Assembly (NCBI GenBank): GCA_900544975.1
Contig: UQXI01000005.1
Location: forward strand, 1 to 64,000
Length of the DNA: 64,000 nucleotides
Reading direction: 5' to 3'
Source of the DNA: an uncultured Eubacteriales bacterium
Lineage (GTDB): Bacteria; Bacillota; Clostridia; Oscillospirales; Oscillospiraceae
Shown here one piece after another: positions 7,696 to 16,430 of this stretch. The notes under the pieces are model-generated. The model did not search any database, was not told the origin of the DNA, and saw only the letters and a program-made list of their open reading frames with translations. The first letter of the stretch is position 1, and the number at the start of each line of letters is the position of its first letter. A program made the translations under genes and the position numbers.

Positions 7696-8919
7696 TTAAC
7701 CCTCCAGAATTTCAATGCCGCCCCAAGGGCGGATGGATAAGATGTGACAGGCGCCCTGCCCCAGGGCGTCGTGGATGCCAGACTGGAAGGATTCCAATCG
7801 GTCCAGGGGGACGATGGCCAGAACCGTCCCGGCAAAGCCACCGCCGTGGACCCGGTAGGCGCCCCGGCCTGCCAGGTAATGCTCGCACAGGGCCAGGGCA
7901 ATGCCCATCTCCTGGTGTGCGATGGCCCCTGCGGGGATGATGTTTTGCAGGTACATGTAAGAAGAATAGCCAGACTGCTTTACGAGCTTTAGGAATTGAC
8001 CAAAATCCCCGGCCTCCAAGGCAGCCACCTGCTCCAGCACCCGCTTGTCCTCCTGATAAAAGTGGATGGCCCGCAGGACAGCCCGGTCTCCGAACAGATG
8101 GCGCAGAGTGGGGAGGGCAGCGTAGAACTCCGTTTCCGGTACCTGGCGCAGGACTTTCTTTTTAAAAAAGCCGCACAGTAGCTTCAATTCCTGGGTGATT
8201 GCGGCGTATTCCTCGGTCAAACCGGCATGGTTGGCGCCAGAGTCCACAATACACAGGGCGTGATCACAGGCAGAAAAGTCAAAGGCCACAGGGCGGACCA
8301 CCGGCTTTTGAGGATCCAGGAAGTCCATGGTCACTAGGCTCCCGACGGCGGAGGCCATTTGATCCATGAGACCGCAGGGTTTGCCGAAATGGACTTGCTC
8401 CGCATATTGCCCAGCCATGGCAATTTCCAGGCCAGTCCATTTCCCATCCCCAAAGAGACCGTTGAGGATGGTCCCCAAAAGCACCTCAAACGCGGCAGAG
8501 GAGGACAAACCGGAGCCAGGCAGTACCGTGGAGGTCACATAGGCGTCAAACCCTCCTACGTGGCAGCCCAACTGGACAAAACGGGCCACAACGCCCCGGA
8601 CCAGGGCGGCTGTGGTGTGGAGGTCCCCGGGGATGGGCTTCAGTCGCTGCAAGTCCACCACGCACAGGGGATAACCTGCGGACTGGATGCGAATTTGGTG
8701 GGAATTTTGGACCTTGACGGCGGCCACCGTATCCAGGTGGATGGCGGCAGCCAGAACATGGCCTCTTTGGTGATCGGTATGATTGCCGCCGATTTCCACC
8801 CGCCCGGGGGCAGAGAAAAATCGGTCTGGCATGGCAGCAAAGGCTGCCTGGAAGCCGGAGACCAGCTCTGCCCGGCGGCTGGGGGATAAGGTTGGAAGCT
8901 GCGTTTCATCGGTTGTCAT
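7696..8919 (-). CDS. galK: Galactokinase
   Basis: It phosphorylates galactose at C1. The 407-residue GHMP kinase has the galactokinase signature GRVEIGGNHTDHQ (residues 39-51), the phosphate loop LPGSGLSSSAAFE and a C-terminal RVHGGGFAGTVLAIV motif. It heads the galK-galT operon from a promoter at 8965-8993. The signature reads GGNHTDH rather than the enterobacterial IGEHTDY, as expected for Clostridia. Confidence 0.93.
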   Translation of the reverse strand: MTTDETQLPTLSPSRRAELVSGFQAAFAAMPDRFFSAPGRVEIGGNHTDHQRGHVLAAAIHLDTVAAVKVQNSHQIRIQSAGYPLCVVDLQRLKPIPGDLHTTAALVRGVVARFVQLGCHVGGFDAYVTSTVLPGSGLSSSAAFEVLLGTILNGLFGDGKWTGLEIAMAGQYAEQVHFGKPCGLMDQMASAVGSLVTMDFLDPQKPVVRPVAFDFSACDHALCIVDSGANHAGLTEEYAAITQELKLLCGFFKKKVLRQVPETEFYAALPTLRHLFGDRAVLRAIHFYQEDKRVLEQVAALEAGDFGQFLKLVKQSGYSSYMYLQNIIPAGAIAHQEMGIALALCEHYLAGRGAYRVHGGGFAGTVLAIVPLDRLESFQSGIHDALGQGACHILSIRPWGGIEILEG

Positions 8920-8964
8920 GGAACTACCTCCAGGGGGGCACTGGCTGCCCGCAAATTTCTTCCT

Positions 8965-8993
8965 ATTATATCTTGCATTGCCGGAAAATGGAA
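8965..8993 (-). promoter_or_regulatory. Probable galK promoter
   Basis: On the minus strand TTCCAT, a 17-nt spacer and a perfect TATAAT (-10 at 8965-8970). The -35 box is weak, so an activator may be needed. Confidence 0.5.
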
Positions 8994-9103
8994 GCCCCTA
9001 AATAGTGGAATTTCAGCTAGAAGCGATAAAGAAAAAACAAACAAGTGTGATGGACGCAGGTAACGAGATTGCTCCAGACCTTGCCAGGTCATCCCATTCT
9101 ACA

Positions 9104-9150
9104 ACAAAGCTGCCTCTAGCTGGCCGGAAGGACCAGGGAGGCAGCTTTGT
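9104..9150. terminator. Hairpin after the ATPase gene
   Basis: A 13-bp stem ACAAAGCTGCCTC/GAGGCAGCTTTGT with a 21-nt loop, 13 nt past the stop of the minus-strand ATPase. T runs are poor on both strands, so termination is inferred from position. Confidence 0.5.
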
Positions 9151-9162
9151 AAAATGATGGGG

Positions 9163-10374
9163 CTAAAATCGTCGATTTGGCTCTAAAAGCCAATTCAAGA
9201 CATATTTCTGGCGAATGCCGTTGTAAGAAGCTGGTGGGTCGTGGTCCATGGTTAAAAGAATTTTGGGGTTGTGATCCACAATGGAATCCAAAGGTGTGAG
9301 CTCACGTTGTAATGTGCTTTGTTCTCGCACGGACCAAGCCACTTGGTAGTATTCTGTGTTTCCCTCATAGTCCTGAACAATAAAATCCACTTCGACATTG
9401 CCTATTTTTCCCACATATACCCGGTATCCCCGACGCAATAGCTCCAAAAAAACGACATTTTCCAGAATGTGACCGTGATCTGCATTTTGTGGACCCAGCA
9501 AGTAATAGCGTAGGCCTACATCAGAGAGATAATATTTTTCCTGCCGCTGTAAGTGTGCTTTGCCGCGAATATCAAAGCGGCTGACGCGATACATGAGCAG
9601 GCTGTCCGTGATGGCCTCCAAATAATTCTCTACAGTGTGATTGGAGATTTTGCGTCCTGCACTGGTCATGGCATCTGCAATTTTTTTTGCAGAGCAGGTG
9701 TTGCCGATGTTATCGAACAAAAAGCGGATCACACTTTTCAACATGGCTGGGTCCTGAACTTTTTTCCGTTCTACAATGTCGTTGAGAACGACGGTATTGT
9801 AAAGACCGTCCAGGTATGTGTAAATATTCCGCCGACTTTGCAGGTTTACGGTAAACGGGAAAGAGCTATTGTAGACGTAATTCCGATACAGGTCCTCCCG
9901 ATTTGCTGTACTGGGAAAGGCACTGACATATTCGGCAAAGGAAAGGGGGAGCATCTTTAGCTCTACATACCGTCCAGAAAGCAGGGTAGCAAGTTCTCCA
10001 GACATGAAGTAGGCATTGGATCCTGTAATATACACGTCCGCATGTTTCTGTATGAATAAGCTATCTACTGCTTTTTCATATTGGCTCACGTGCTGGATTT
10101 CGTCCAGAAAAATGTAATTCATTTTGTCTGGCTGCATCCTAGATGTCACATACTCGTATAGTTCCCTATAATTGCATAGATTCTCATATCGGGCATCCTC
10201 AAAGTTGATTGAGATAATTTGCGATTCCGAAATGCCGCAGGAAAGAAGATGCTCGTGAAATAGATCAAATAGAGTGGACTTTCCACATCGCCGAATGCCG
10301 GTAATCACCTTAATGATCTGCTGTTCCTTCCACTCTATTAGAAAATTCAGGTAATCGGGCCTTTGGATGAGCAT
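9163..10374 (-). CDS. AAA ATPase with DUF4143 domain
   Basis: This 403-residue protein belongs to the widespread AAA_14/DUF4143 family of bacterial P-loop ATPases of unclear function. Walker A is GIRRCGKST near residues 22-30, Walker B YIFLDEIQHV near 101-110, and ITGSNAYFMSGELAT is a sensor-like segment. The C-terminal part (YYLSDVGLRYYLLG, ENVVFLELLRRGYRVYVGK, EVDFIV) is a DUF4143 region with nuclease-fold-like residues. Start ATG 10374 follows AAAGGAGG. It is monocistronic. Such genes are often scattered and mobile in gut Clostridia. Confidence 0.85.
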   Translation of the reverse strand: MLIQRPDYLNFLIEWKEQQIIKVITGIRRCGKSTLFDLFHEHLLSCGISESQIISINFEDARYENLCNYRELYEYVTSRMQPDKMNYIFLDEIQHVSQYEKAVDSLFIQKHADVYITGSNAYFMSGELATLLSGRYVELKMLPLSFAEYVSAFPSTANREDLYRNYVYNSSFPFTVNLQSRRNIYTYLDGLYNTVVLNDIVERKKVQDPAMLKSVIRFLFDNIGNTCSAKKIADAMTSAGRKISNHTVENYLEAITDSLLMYRVSRFDIRGKAHLQRQEKYYLSDVGLRYYLLGPQNADHGHILENVVFLELLRRGYRVYVGKIGNVEVDFIVQDYEGNTEYYQVAWSVREQSTLQRELTPLDSIVDHNPKILLTMDHDPPASYNGIRQKYVLNWLLEPNRRF

Positions 10375-10565
10375 CAAACCGCCTCCTTTCAAGTTGGTAT
10401 TAGTATACCACACTGGCACATATATTTCAACATTTTGCAGTAGGATGCAAGTTTTTGACAAAATACAGCTAGGTTTGCAGTCAATTTCTATTGGCAAAGA
10501 GCTGTGCAAGGGAAACGGGACTGCCTCCCAGGCCGTTCCGGCCGGGGGAGACAGTCCCGTGGGAA

Positions 10566-12071
10566 TTACACTTTGGAGGTGGTGGAGCGGAGCTGCACGT
10601 CGTGGTAGCCACCCTCCACAATGGAGGTGGCGGAGACCAGAGTCAGCTTGGCGTCCCGCTGGAGGTCGGGGATAGAGATGACGCCGCAGTTGCACATGGT
10701 GCTCTTGACCTTATACAAGCTGGCTTCCACGTTGTCGTGGAGGGGGCCGGCGTAGGTGACATAGGAGTCCACGCCTTCTTCAAAGCTCAGCTTGGAGGCG
10801 CCACCCAGGTCGTAGCGTTGCCAGTTCCGGGCCCGATTGGAGCCTTCGCCCCAATATTCTTTGACATAGGAGCCGTTGATCATCAACTTGTTGGTGGGGC
10901 TTTCGTCAAACCGGGCAAAATACCGGCCCAGCATGAGGAAGTCCGCGCCCATGGCCAGGGCCAGGGTCATGTGGTAGTCGTGGACAATGCCGCCATCGGA
11001 GCAAATGGGCACGTAGATACCGGTCTTCTCAAAGTATTCATCCCGGGCGGCAGCCACTTCGATGAGGGCGGTGGCTTGTCCCCGGCCAATGCCCTTGGTC
11101 TCCCGGGTGATGCAGATGGAACCGCCGCCGATGCCGACTTTCACAAAGTCTGCCCCCGCCTCGGCCAGGAACAGGAAGCCCTCCCGGTCCACCACATTGC
11201 CGGCGCCCACCTTCACGGCGTCGCCGTATTGGCTGCGGATCCAGTCGATGGTCTTCTTCTGCCAGCAGGTAAAGCCTTCGGAGGAGTCGATGCACAGAAT
11301 GTCGGCTCCGGCCTCTACCAGGGCGGGCACCCGCTGGGCGTAGTCCCGGGAGTTGATGCCGGCGCCAACCAGGTACCGTTTGTGACTGTCCAGAAGTTCC
11401 AGAGGGTTGTCCTTATGAGAGGAATAGTCCTTCCGGAAGACGAAGTACAGAAGGTGGCCCTGCTCGTCTACAATGGGTAGGGAGTTCAGCTTGTTGGCCC
11501 AGATGATGTCATTGGCTTCCTTCAGTGTGGTCTCTGCCGGGGCGGTGACCAGCTTTTCCCGGGGAGTCATAAAAGAAGAGACCTTCTCGCTGGGGTCCAT
11601 GCGGGAGATCCGATAGTCCCGGCTGGTGACAATGCCCAGAAGCTTTCCGGTGGCGGTACCATCGTCGGTGACGGCCACGGTGGAGAATCCGTTCCGGTTC
11701 TTCAGATCCAGCACGTCCTGCAGGGTGGCTTCCGGCGTCAGGTTGGAAGCGGAGACCACAAAGCCAGCTTTAAAGGCTTTGACGCGGGCTACCATCGCCG
11801 CCTCGTCTTCAATGGACTGAGAGCCATAGATGAAGGAGAGGCCGCCCTCCCGGGCCAGCGCAATGGCCATGGTGTCGTTGGACACCGACTGCATGATGGC
11901 GGAGACCATGGGGATGTTCAGGCTAATGGCTGGCTCCTCCTGGCCCTTCCGGTATTTTACCAGAGGGGTCCGCAGGGATACGTTGGCAGGGATGCAATCC
12001 TCGCTGGTGTAACCGGGGATGAGAAGGTATTCGCTGAAGGTATGAGACGGTTCTGCACAGTAATGGGCCAT
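10566..12071 (-). CDS. guaB: IMP dehydrogenase, Tritrichomonas-like type
   Basis: It oxidises IMP to XMP, the committed step of GMP synthesis. The 501-residue TIM barrel is interrupted by a CBS pair (about residues 105-225). Catalytic Cys320 lies in GIGGGSICITRETKGIGRGQ and the flap holds Arg-Tyr in ARNWQRYDLGG. These loops, the N-terminus (SHTFSEYLLIPG) and KSTMCNCG resemble, from memory, the Tritrichomonas foetus enzyme much more than classic bacterial GuaB (GPGSICTTR). Start ATG 12071 follows GGAGGT. It lies 34 nt downstream of yitT and is probably co-transcribed from the promoter at 13105-13133. Confidence 0.92.
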   Translation of the reverse strand: MAHYCAEPSHTFSEYLLIPGYTSEDCIPANVSLRTPLVKYRKGQEEPAISLNIPMVSAIMQSVSNDTMAIALAREGGLSFIYGSQSIEDEAAMVARVKAFKAGFVVSASNLTPEATLQDVLDLKNRNGFSTVAVTDDGTATGKLLGIVTSRDYRISRMDPSEKVSSFMTPREKLVTAPAETTLKEANDIIWANKLNSLPIVDEQGHLLYFVFRKDYSSHKDNPLELLDSHKRYLVGAGINSRDYAQRVPALVEAGADILCIDSSEGFTCWQKKTIDWIRSQYGDAVKVGAGNVVDREGFLFLAEAGADFVKVGIGGGSICITRETKGIGRGQATALIEVAAARDEYFEKTGIYVPICSDGGIVHDYHMTLALAMGADFLMLGRYFARFDESPTNKLMINGSYVKEYWGEGSNRARNWQRYDLGGASKLSFEEGVDSYVTYAGPLHDNVEASLYKVKSTMCNCGVISIPDLQRDAKLTLVSATSIVEGGYHDVQLRSTTSKV

Positions 12072-12105
12072 AAGAATGCTACCTCCGAACAAGATTTTTT
12101 TCTTA

Positions 12106-13026
12106 TTATAACGTACCGTCGGAGCCGTCGTCAAGCAGGCGATTCTCCTGTTGGCCGTTCTTATTGATATGTTTAAAGTTGCCTACCACCTCTTTCACCT
12201 GAGACAGGTAGGCGAAGGTTCCCGGATAGCGGTGTATGATGTGTTCGAACTCCACCAGCTGCCCCTTGTTGATCACGCACAGGAGGATGGAGGTAGCTGC
12301 GCCAGAGTACATGCCCCGGCCTTCTATAAGGGTGGCGCTGTGGCCAAGGCGGTGAATCAGCTCTTGGGAGATCTCATCGGGCTGTTGGGTGACAATTTCA
12401 AATTTAATGGCGGCCTTTCCATTGCGCAAAATACGGTCCGACACGGTGCTGCTGAGGAAGCAGTACAAGATGCACAGGATCACCGGCTCAATTTGATAGC
12501 CGTAGACAAAGTAGGAGATGCCTGCCACGACACAGTTCATGAGGAAGGTGAGGGTGAGAAAGTTGAATTCCGGCAGCTTGGTCTGGATAAGAGCCGCCAC
12601 GTAGTCCAGCCCGCCGGTGTAGGAGCCGCCACGGATCACCACGCTGTAGCAGAAGCCGTTGATGACGCCTGCCACCAAGGGACCCAGAATGGTACTGGTA
12701 CCATTTTCTGTGGCATAGGCGAACTGCTCCAGGGGGGCTTGCCCCAAAATGGCCAGGGCCAGGGAAAATGCGAGGGTAAAGGTCAGGGAACGGATGGCCA
12801 GAGGCCGGCTGACGAGCTTGAATACCAGCAGCGCCAGGGGAATGTTTATCAGCAGATTCATCATGCTGACCGGGATCCCCAGGCCATATTGCAGCATGGT
12901 ACACAGACCATTGATGCCCGCCGGGGCAAACCGGTTGGGGAAGACGAAGAGCACATAAGACACCGCAGACAGGCAAGCGGTGAGGAGAATCACCCCATAG
13001 GTAAGAATCTTTTTACCAGACATCAT
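12106..13026 (-). CDS. YitT family membrane protein
   Basis: This 306-residue protein has an N-terminal block of about five membrane segments (DUF161 type, residues 8-195) and a soluble C-terminal DUF2179 domain (FEIVTQQPDEISQELIHRLGHSATLIEGRGMYSG). The family is common in Firmicutes, often multi-copy, without an established transport substrate. Two adjacent ATG codons (13026, 13023) are possible starts behind GGAGCG. It is first gene of a likely two-gene unit with guaB. Confidence 0.85.
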   Translation of the reverse strand: MMSGKKILTYGVILLTACLSAVSYVLFVFPNRFAPAGINGLCTMLQYGLGIPVSMMNLLINIPLALLVFKLVSRPLAIRSLTFTLAFSLALAILGQAPLEQFAYATENGTSTILGPLVAGVINGFCYSVVIRGGSYTGGLDYVAALIQTKLPEFNFLTLTFLMNCVVAGISYFVYGYQIEPVILCILYCFLSSTVSDRILRNGKAAIKFEIVTQQPDEISQELIHRLGHSATLIEGRGMYSGAATSILLCVINKGQLVEFEHIIHRYPGTFAYLSQVKEVVGNFKHINKNGQQENRLLDDGSDGTL

Positions 13027-13104
13027 AAAAAACGCTCCGCAAAGTCCTCGGTCGGCGTTGTGCGCCGACTTGGGAGAGAATGGACCCGTGTATTGGGTAA
13101 GGTC

Positions 13105-13133
13105 ATAGTAGCACAGGAAGAAAAAGGGGTCAA
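13105..13133 (-). promoter_or_regulatory. Promoter of yitT-guaB
   Basis: On the minus strand TTGACC, a 17-nt spacer and TACTAT, about 80 nt before the yitT start. A strong sigma-A match. Confidence 0.65.
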
Positions 13134-13198
13134 GAGGGGTTCGGGTCTTGTGGTGGGGAGAATTGCCCCTTTGAAACGGGAAATTTTGTGAATTTTGC

Positions 13199-14527
13199 TC
13201 AGGAGCTGGCGGAGCCTTTCTGATACCGCTTGGTTGCTCCCCTCCCCACACATGTAATGAGCCCAATTTCCTGCATTTGCCGGGCGAGGAGGTATGCTCG
13301 GGTACGCTTGATATTTAAAAGCTCTTGCAAGTCTTCCTCGCTCATCTCGTCATATTCTTCCAAATAGTCCAAAACAGTTTTCATTTGCGGTGTGATAAGT
13401 GGTGCGGTGCTTGCTGCTTCTGTAGGAGTGGTTTGTCTCTCTGCAGGGGCGGCATTCATATTGGGCAGAATCAATTTGAAGGTGTTGGGCGTAATTTCCA
13501 TGTGTGGCTGTGCGGCGCAGTTCTGATACAGCTGATAGATTTTGCGGATGCCGGTGCCATAGGATTCAATCAGCTTCAGGCGGTGGAAAATCTCCGCCAG
13601 ATTACGGTTCCGCGGTTGAGAGATTCCATTGCGAATATCCTCGGCTGACAGGCCGGGGAGTAAACCACCAATGGAGATGAACTCCATGTTTGACTCATTC
13701 ACATTGATGATAATACTGCCGCTGAAGCTGTAGTCCCGGTGTACCAGTGCATTGAGCAGGGCTTCACGCAGGACGGCTTCTGGGTAATCGATCTGCTCAA
13801 TGCGTTCCAGCCCCTGAAAACGGGATGTGGTACGGTTACATAGCATCAGGTAGGTATAGGTGTCCTCCAACTGCCTGAAAACAGAGCCGGAGAATTCTTT
13901 GGTATCTTTGAAGACCGTATTGGCATCATCTCCAAATACCGCCACTTTGGTGGTGTGTTGGCACTGGTCGGAGAGGATCCAGGCGAGGTTGGTATACTGA
14001 TCATCGTGCAGATTCCGTAGGCCCAGTGCAAGGTATTTATCCTCGGAAAAGTCCACCTGATAGCGGGCAAAGGTTTTTGCCGCTTCTTGAAATGTCAGGT
14101 CTTGATGAATGGCGCGCATGCTTTCAAATGTGCCGCCGTCTGATTCCTTAATCATCTGGCGTATTTGCTCTGGAGAGGCCGGGACGCTGGAGGCTCCTTG
14201 CCGGATGAAGACGCCAGAGGGCTTTAAGCCTTTGCCCTTTAAATAGTAGGGTTTATAGCTTCCTTCGTTCACTTCAATGCGAATCACCTGGTGATTCTGG
14301 AGAACATAGCGAACAAACATAGTGACATCAGGCTGAATGGCGTCACGAATTCCATTGGTGATTCGGGTATAGGTATCGTCAATGTGGTCAATGCCTGTCA
14401 GATTTCCCTGGTCGTCAACTCCAATATAAATGATGCCACCGTCGGTATTGGCGAAGGCAATGACCTCTTTATATAAATCCTCCAGCATCTGGGACTTAAA
14501 CTCCACCTTTTCGCTTTCGAACAGCAT
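13199..14527 (-). CDS. AlbA_2/Schlafen-type DNA-binding protein with RecG-like ATPase-C domain
   Basis: This 442-residue protein starts with an AlbA_2 domain (EKVEFKSQMLEDLYKEVIAFANTDGG, GVDDQGNLTGID), has a central linker, and then a GHKL-type ATP-binding region (REALLNALVHRDYSFSG, LPGLSAEDIRNGISQPRNRNLAEIFHRL, ESYGTGIRKIY). A C-terminal winged helix (residues about 380-440) follows. Proteins of this type are usually annotated as transcriptional regulators or RecG-like ATP-binding proteins. Start ATG 14527 follows GGAGG. The promoter carries repeated GTGAA half-sites, suggesting self-regulation. Confidence 0.85.
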   Translation of the reverse strand: MLFESEKVEFKSQMLEDLYKEVIAFANTDGGIIYIGVDDQGNLTGIDHIDDTYTRITNGIRDAIQPDVTMFVRYVLQNHQVIRIEVNEGSYKPYYLKGKGLKPSGVFIRQGASSVPASPEQIRQMIKESDGGTFESMRAIHQDLTFQEAAKTFARYQVDFSEDKYLALGLRNLHDDQYTNLAWILSDQCQHTTKVAVFGDDANTVFKDTKEFSGSVFRQLEDTYTYLMLCNRTTSRFQGLERIEQIDYPEAVLREALLNALVHRDYSFSGSIIINVNESNMEFISIGGLLPGLSAEDIRNGISQPRNRNLAEIFHRLKLIESYGTGIRKIYQLYQNCAAQPHMEITPNTFKLILPNMNAAPAERQTTPTEAASTAPLITPQMKTVLDYLEEYDEMSEEDLQELLNIKRTRAYLLARQMQEIGLITCVGRGATKRYQKGSASS

Positions 14528-14559
14528 CGTATGGACCTCCTTCCAATGGTGCTGTCTCT

Positions 14560-14630
14560 ATTATACTCAAAAATTCACCGGATGCAACCCGAATGGGTGA
14601 ATATTCACTTTTTGTTCACTGACATGTGAA
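14560..14630 (-). promoter_or_regulatory. Promoter with repeated GTGAA operator
   Basis: On the minus strand TTGCAT (14582-14587), a 16-nt spacer and TATAAT (14560-14565). Five GTGAA/TTCAC half-sites occur in 57 nt: one in the spacer (14574-14578), a perfect palindrome GTGAATATTCAC (14597-14608), and a GTTCAC/GTGAA pair (14614-14630). The layout suggests repression by the downstream AlbA_2 protein; the binding protein is inferred. Confidence 0.6.
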
Positions 14631-14631
14631 T

Positions 14632-14683
14632 AAAAAACGGAGAGGGCCTGCGCAAACGCGCGATTCCGCGCTGCAGCAGGCCC
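14632..14683 (-). terminator. mgtE terminator
   Basis: GGGCCTGC and GCAGGCCC (14644-14683) flank a 24-nt GC-rich loop. On the minus strand TCTCCG and TTTTTT follow. It lies 25 nt after the mgtE stop. Confidence 0.75.
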
Positions 14684-14707
14684 CCGGATTGGAATGGGAG
14701 GGGTGGG

Positions 14708-16084
14708 TTATACGCCCAGTAACACTTTGGCGATGCCGAAATACACCAGGAGGGACAGGGCATCCACAATGGTGGTGATAAAGGGGCTGGCCATGACGGC
14801 GGGGTCAAATCCCAGGCGCTTGGCGGTGATGGGCAGGATACAGCCCACGGTTTTGGCCAGGAGCACCGTAATGGCCATGGTCAGGCAGACCACCAGGGCT
14901 ACGGTGACGGTGACGCTGCTGTTGCCCATGAGCAGCCGGTCCACCAGCAGAATTTTGCCAAAGCACACGGCCGACAGCACCACGCCGCAGCATACGGCAG
15001 TCCGGATCTCTTTCCAGATCACTTGGGGCAAATCACGGAATTCCAACTCACCCAGAGAGAGGGCGCGGATGACTGTGACAGAGGACTGGGAGCCGGAGTT
15101 GCCGCCGGTATCCATCAGCATGGGAATGAAGGCGGTGAGGGCCACTTGGGCAGCCAGTGCGTTTTCAAAGCCGGTGATGATCATGCCGGTGAAGGTGGCG
15201 GAGACCATCAGAAGCAAAAGCCAGGGGATGCGCTGCTTGAACAGGTCCCAGATGGTGGCGCGGCTGTAGGTCTTTTCAGAGGGGGACATACCGCCCATGA
15301 TCTCAATGTCCTCAGTCGCTTCCTCCTCCATGACGTCCATGGCGTCGTCGAAGGTGACAATGCCCACCATGCGGTTTTCGTTGTCCACAACGGGGAGGGC
15401 CAGAAAGTTGTATTTGGCAAACATCCGTGCCACCTCTTCCTGGTCGGTGAGGGTGGTGACGGAGATGACATGGGTTTGCATAATGTCCCGGATGGGGGTT
15501 TCGTCGTCTTCTGCCAGGAGCAGATCCTTCACGGTCACAAGGCCCAGCAGGGTCCGGTTGTCCGTGATGTAGCAGGTGTAGATGGTCTCCTTGTCCACGC
15601 CGGTGCGGCGGATGCGGAGGATGCTCTCCTCTACGGTCATAGAGGGCCGCAGGGTGACATATTCTGTGGTCATGATGGAGCCTGCGGAGTTTTCAGGGTA
15701 GCGCAGAAGCTCGTTGATGGACTTCCGGGTCTCTGGGTCGGCCTGGGAGAGGATGCGGCGGACCACGTTGGCGGGCATTTCCTCCACCAGATCCACAGCG
15801 TCGTCCAGGTACAGCTCATCTACCACTTCTTTGAGCTCCCGGTCAGAGAAACCCTGAATCAGCAGCTCCTGGGCGTCCGGCTCCATTTCCACGAAGGTTT
15901 CTGCCGCCTGCTCCTTGGGCAGGAGACGAAACAGCAGCGGAATGCGGTCCGGCTCCAGCCCGTCGAAGACGCTGGCGATGTCGCTGGGGTTCATGGTCAC
16001 CAAAATGTCCCGCAGGGATGGGTACTTCTTTTCATTCAGGAGCGACGTGATCATCTTCTCCAGAATGACGGTCTGATTTTCCAT
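14708..16084 (-). CDS. mgtE: Magnesium transporter MgtE
   Basis: This is a magnesium channel of the inner membrane. The 458-residue protein has the superhelical MgtE N domain (about residues 15-130, DLVEEMPANVVRRILSQ), a CBS pair (about 135-260, SIMTTEYVTLRPSMTVEES and IMQTHVISV) that senses cytosolic Mg, a plug helix, and five membrane segments from about residue 285. PMLMDTGGNSGSQSS lines the pore. Start ATG 16084 has AGGAGG, which is itself part of a hairpin, and a leader peptide lies upstream. Confidence 0.95.
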   Translation of the reverse strand: MENQTVILEKMITSLLNEKKYPSLRDILVTMNPSDIASVFDGLEPDRIPLLFRLLPKEQAAETFVEMEPDAQELLIQGFSDRELKEVVDELYLDDAVDLVEEMPANVVRRILSQADPETRKSINELLRYPENSAGSIMTTEYVTLRPSMTVEESILRIRRTGVDKETIYTCYITDNRTLLGLVTVKDLLLAEDDETPIRDIMQTHVISVTTLTDQEEVARMFAKYNFLALPVVDNENRMVGIVTFDDAMDVMEEEATEDIEIMGGMSPSEKTYSRATIWDLFKQRIPWLLLLMVSATFTGMIITGFENALAAQVALTAFIPMLMDTGGNSGSQSSVTVIRALSLGELEFRDLPQVIWKEIRTAVCCGVVLSAVCFGKILLVDRLLMGNSSVTVTVALVVCLTMAITVLLAKTVGCILPITAKRLGFDPAVMASPFITTIVDALSLLVYFGIAKVLLGV

Positions 16085-16091
16085 GGTGTTT

Positions 16092-16125
16092 CCTCCTAAC
16101 TTCTAGTATTTGCGCAATTAGGAAG
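16092..16125 (-). promoter_or_regulatory. Hairpin over the mgtE ribosome site
   Basis: On the minus strand CTTCCTAA (16118-16125) pairs with TTAGGAGG (16092-16099), burying the mgtE Shine-Dalgarno sequence in an 8-bp stem with an 18-nt loop. It could gate mgtE translation. Confidence 0.5.
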
Positions 16126-16152
16126 TAAAAACACACATTGGGCCGGTGAGAT

Positions 16153-16236
16153 TCAGGGAACGGGGACACCCAGGGCGGCAGTCTCCGGTCCAGGTTTACT
16201 TCGGCCCGCCGATGTGCCGTTACTGCCTGTGTCCAT
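16153..16236 (-). CDS. Candidate mgtE leader peptide, 27 aa
   Basis: A 27-codon frame starts at ATG 16236, preceded by AAAGGAGG with a spacing of 6 nt. The peptide begins MDTGSNGTSAGRSKPGPE and ends ALGVPVP, rich in Gly, Ser and Pro, with a Pro codon just before the stop. It lies on the roughly 200-nt transcribed leader of mgtE, 68 nt before the mgtE ATG. Proline-containing leader peptides that sense low Mg are known for mgtA-type genes in enterobacteria (mgtL); analogy here is inference. It shows no similarity I recognise. Confidence 0.5.
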   Translation of the reverse strand: MDTGSNGTSAGRSKPGPETAALGVPVP

Positions 16237-16289
16237 GGTGTTCCCTCCTTTGTTTGGTCAGATCTGGGGCAAAAATGCCCTGTTTCCTT

Positions 16290-16318
16290 AGTATAAGCTT
16301 CCAAAAGGCAGGTGTCAA
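16290..16318 (-). promoter_or_regulatory. mgtE promoter
   Basis: On the minus strand a perfect TTGACA (16313-16318), 17-nt spacer and TATACT (16290-16295). Transcription would start near 16283, leaving a leader of about 200 nt. Confidence 0.75.
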
Positions 16319-16365
16319 CGAAATTTTGGCAAAAGTTTGCCTGGCACAAAATTTTCCAGGGCCTG

Positions 16366-16406
16366 TTGACAAGTTGCATTGTTGGTGTTACAATGCGCTT
16401 GTTATG
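16366..16406 (+). promoter_or_regulatory. Promoter P1 of the ABC exporter leader
   Basis: TTGACA (16366-16371), 17-nt spacer, TACAAT (16389-16394), then CGCTTGTTATGTTAC. The -10 region carries GTTAC/GTTAT half-sites that recur at the second promoter, suggesting one shared regulator. Confidence 0.7.
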
Positions 16407-16430
16407 TTACGAAAGGAAGGAGGGATCCCT

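Noticed and set aside
16085..16290. M-box (ykoK) magnesium riboswitch upstream of mgtE
   Set aside because: The conserved GTTAGGTGAGGCTCC and GCCAATGGGT segments are not seen; a small frame with a ribosome site fits better.
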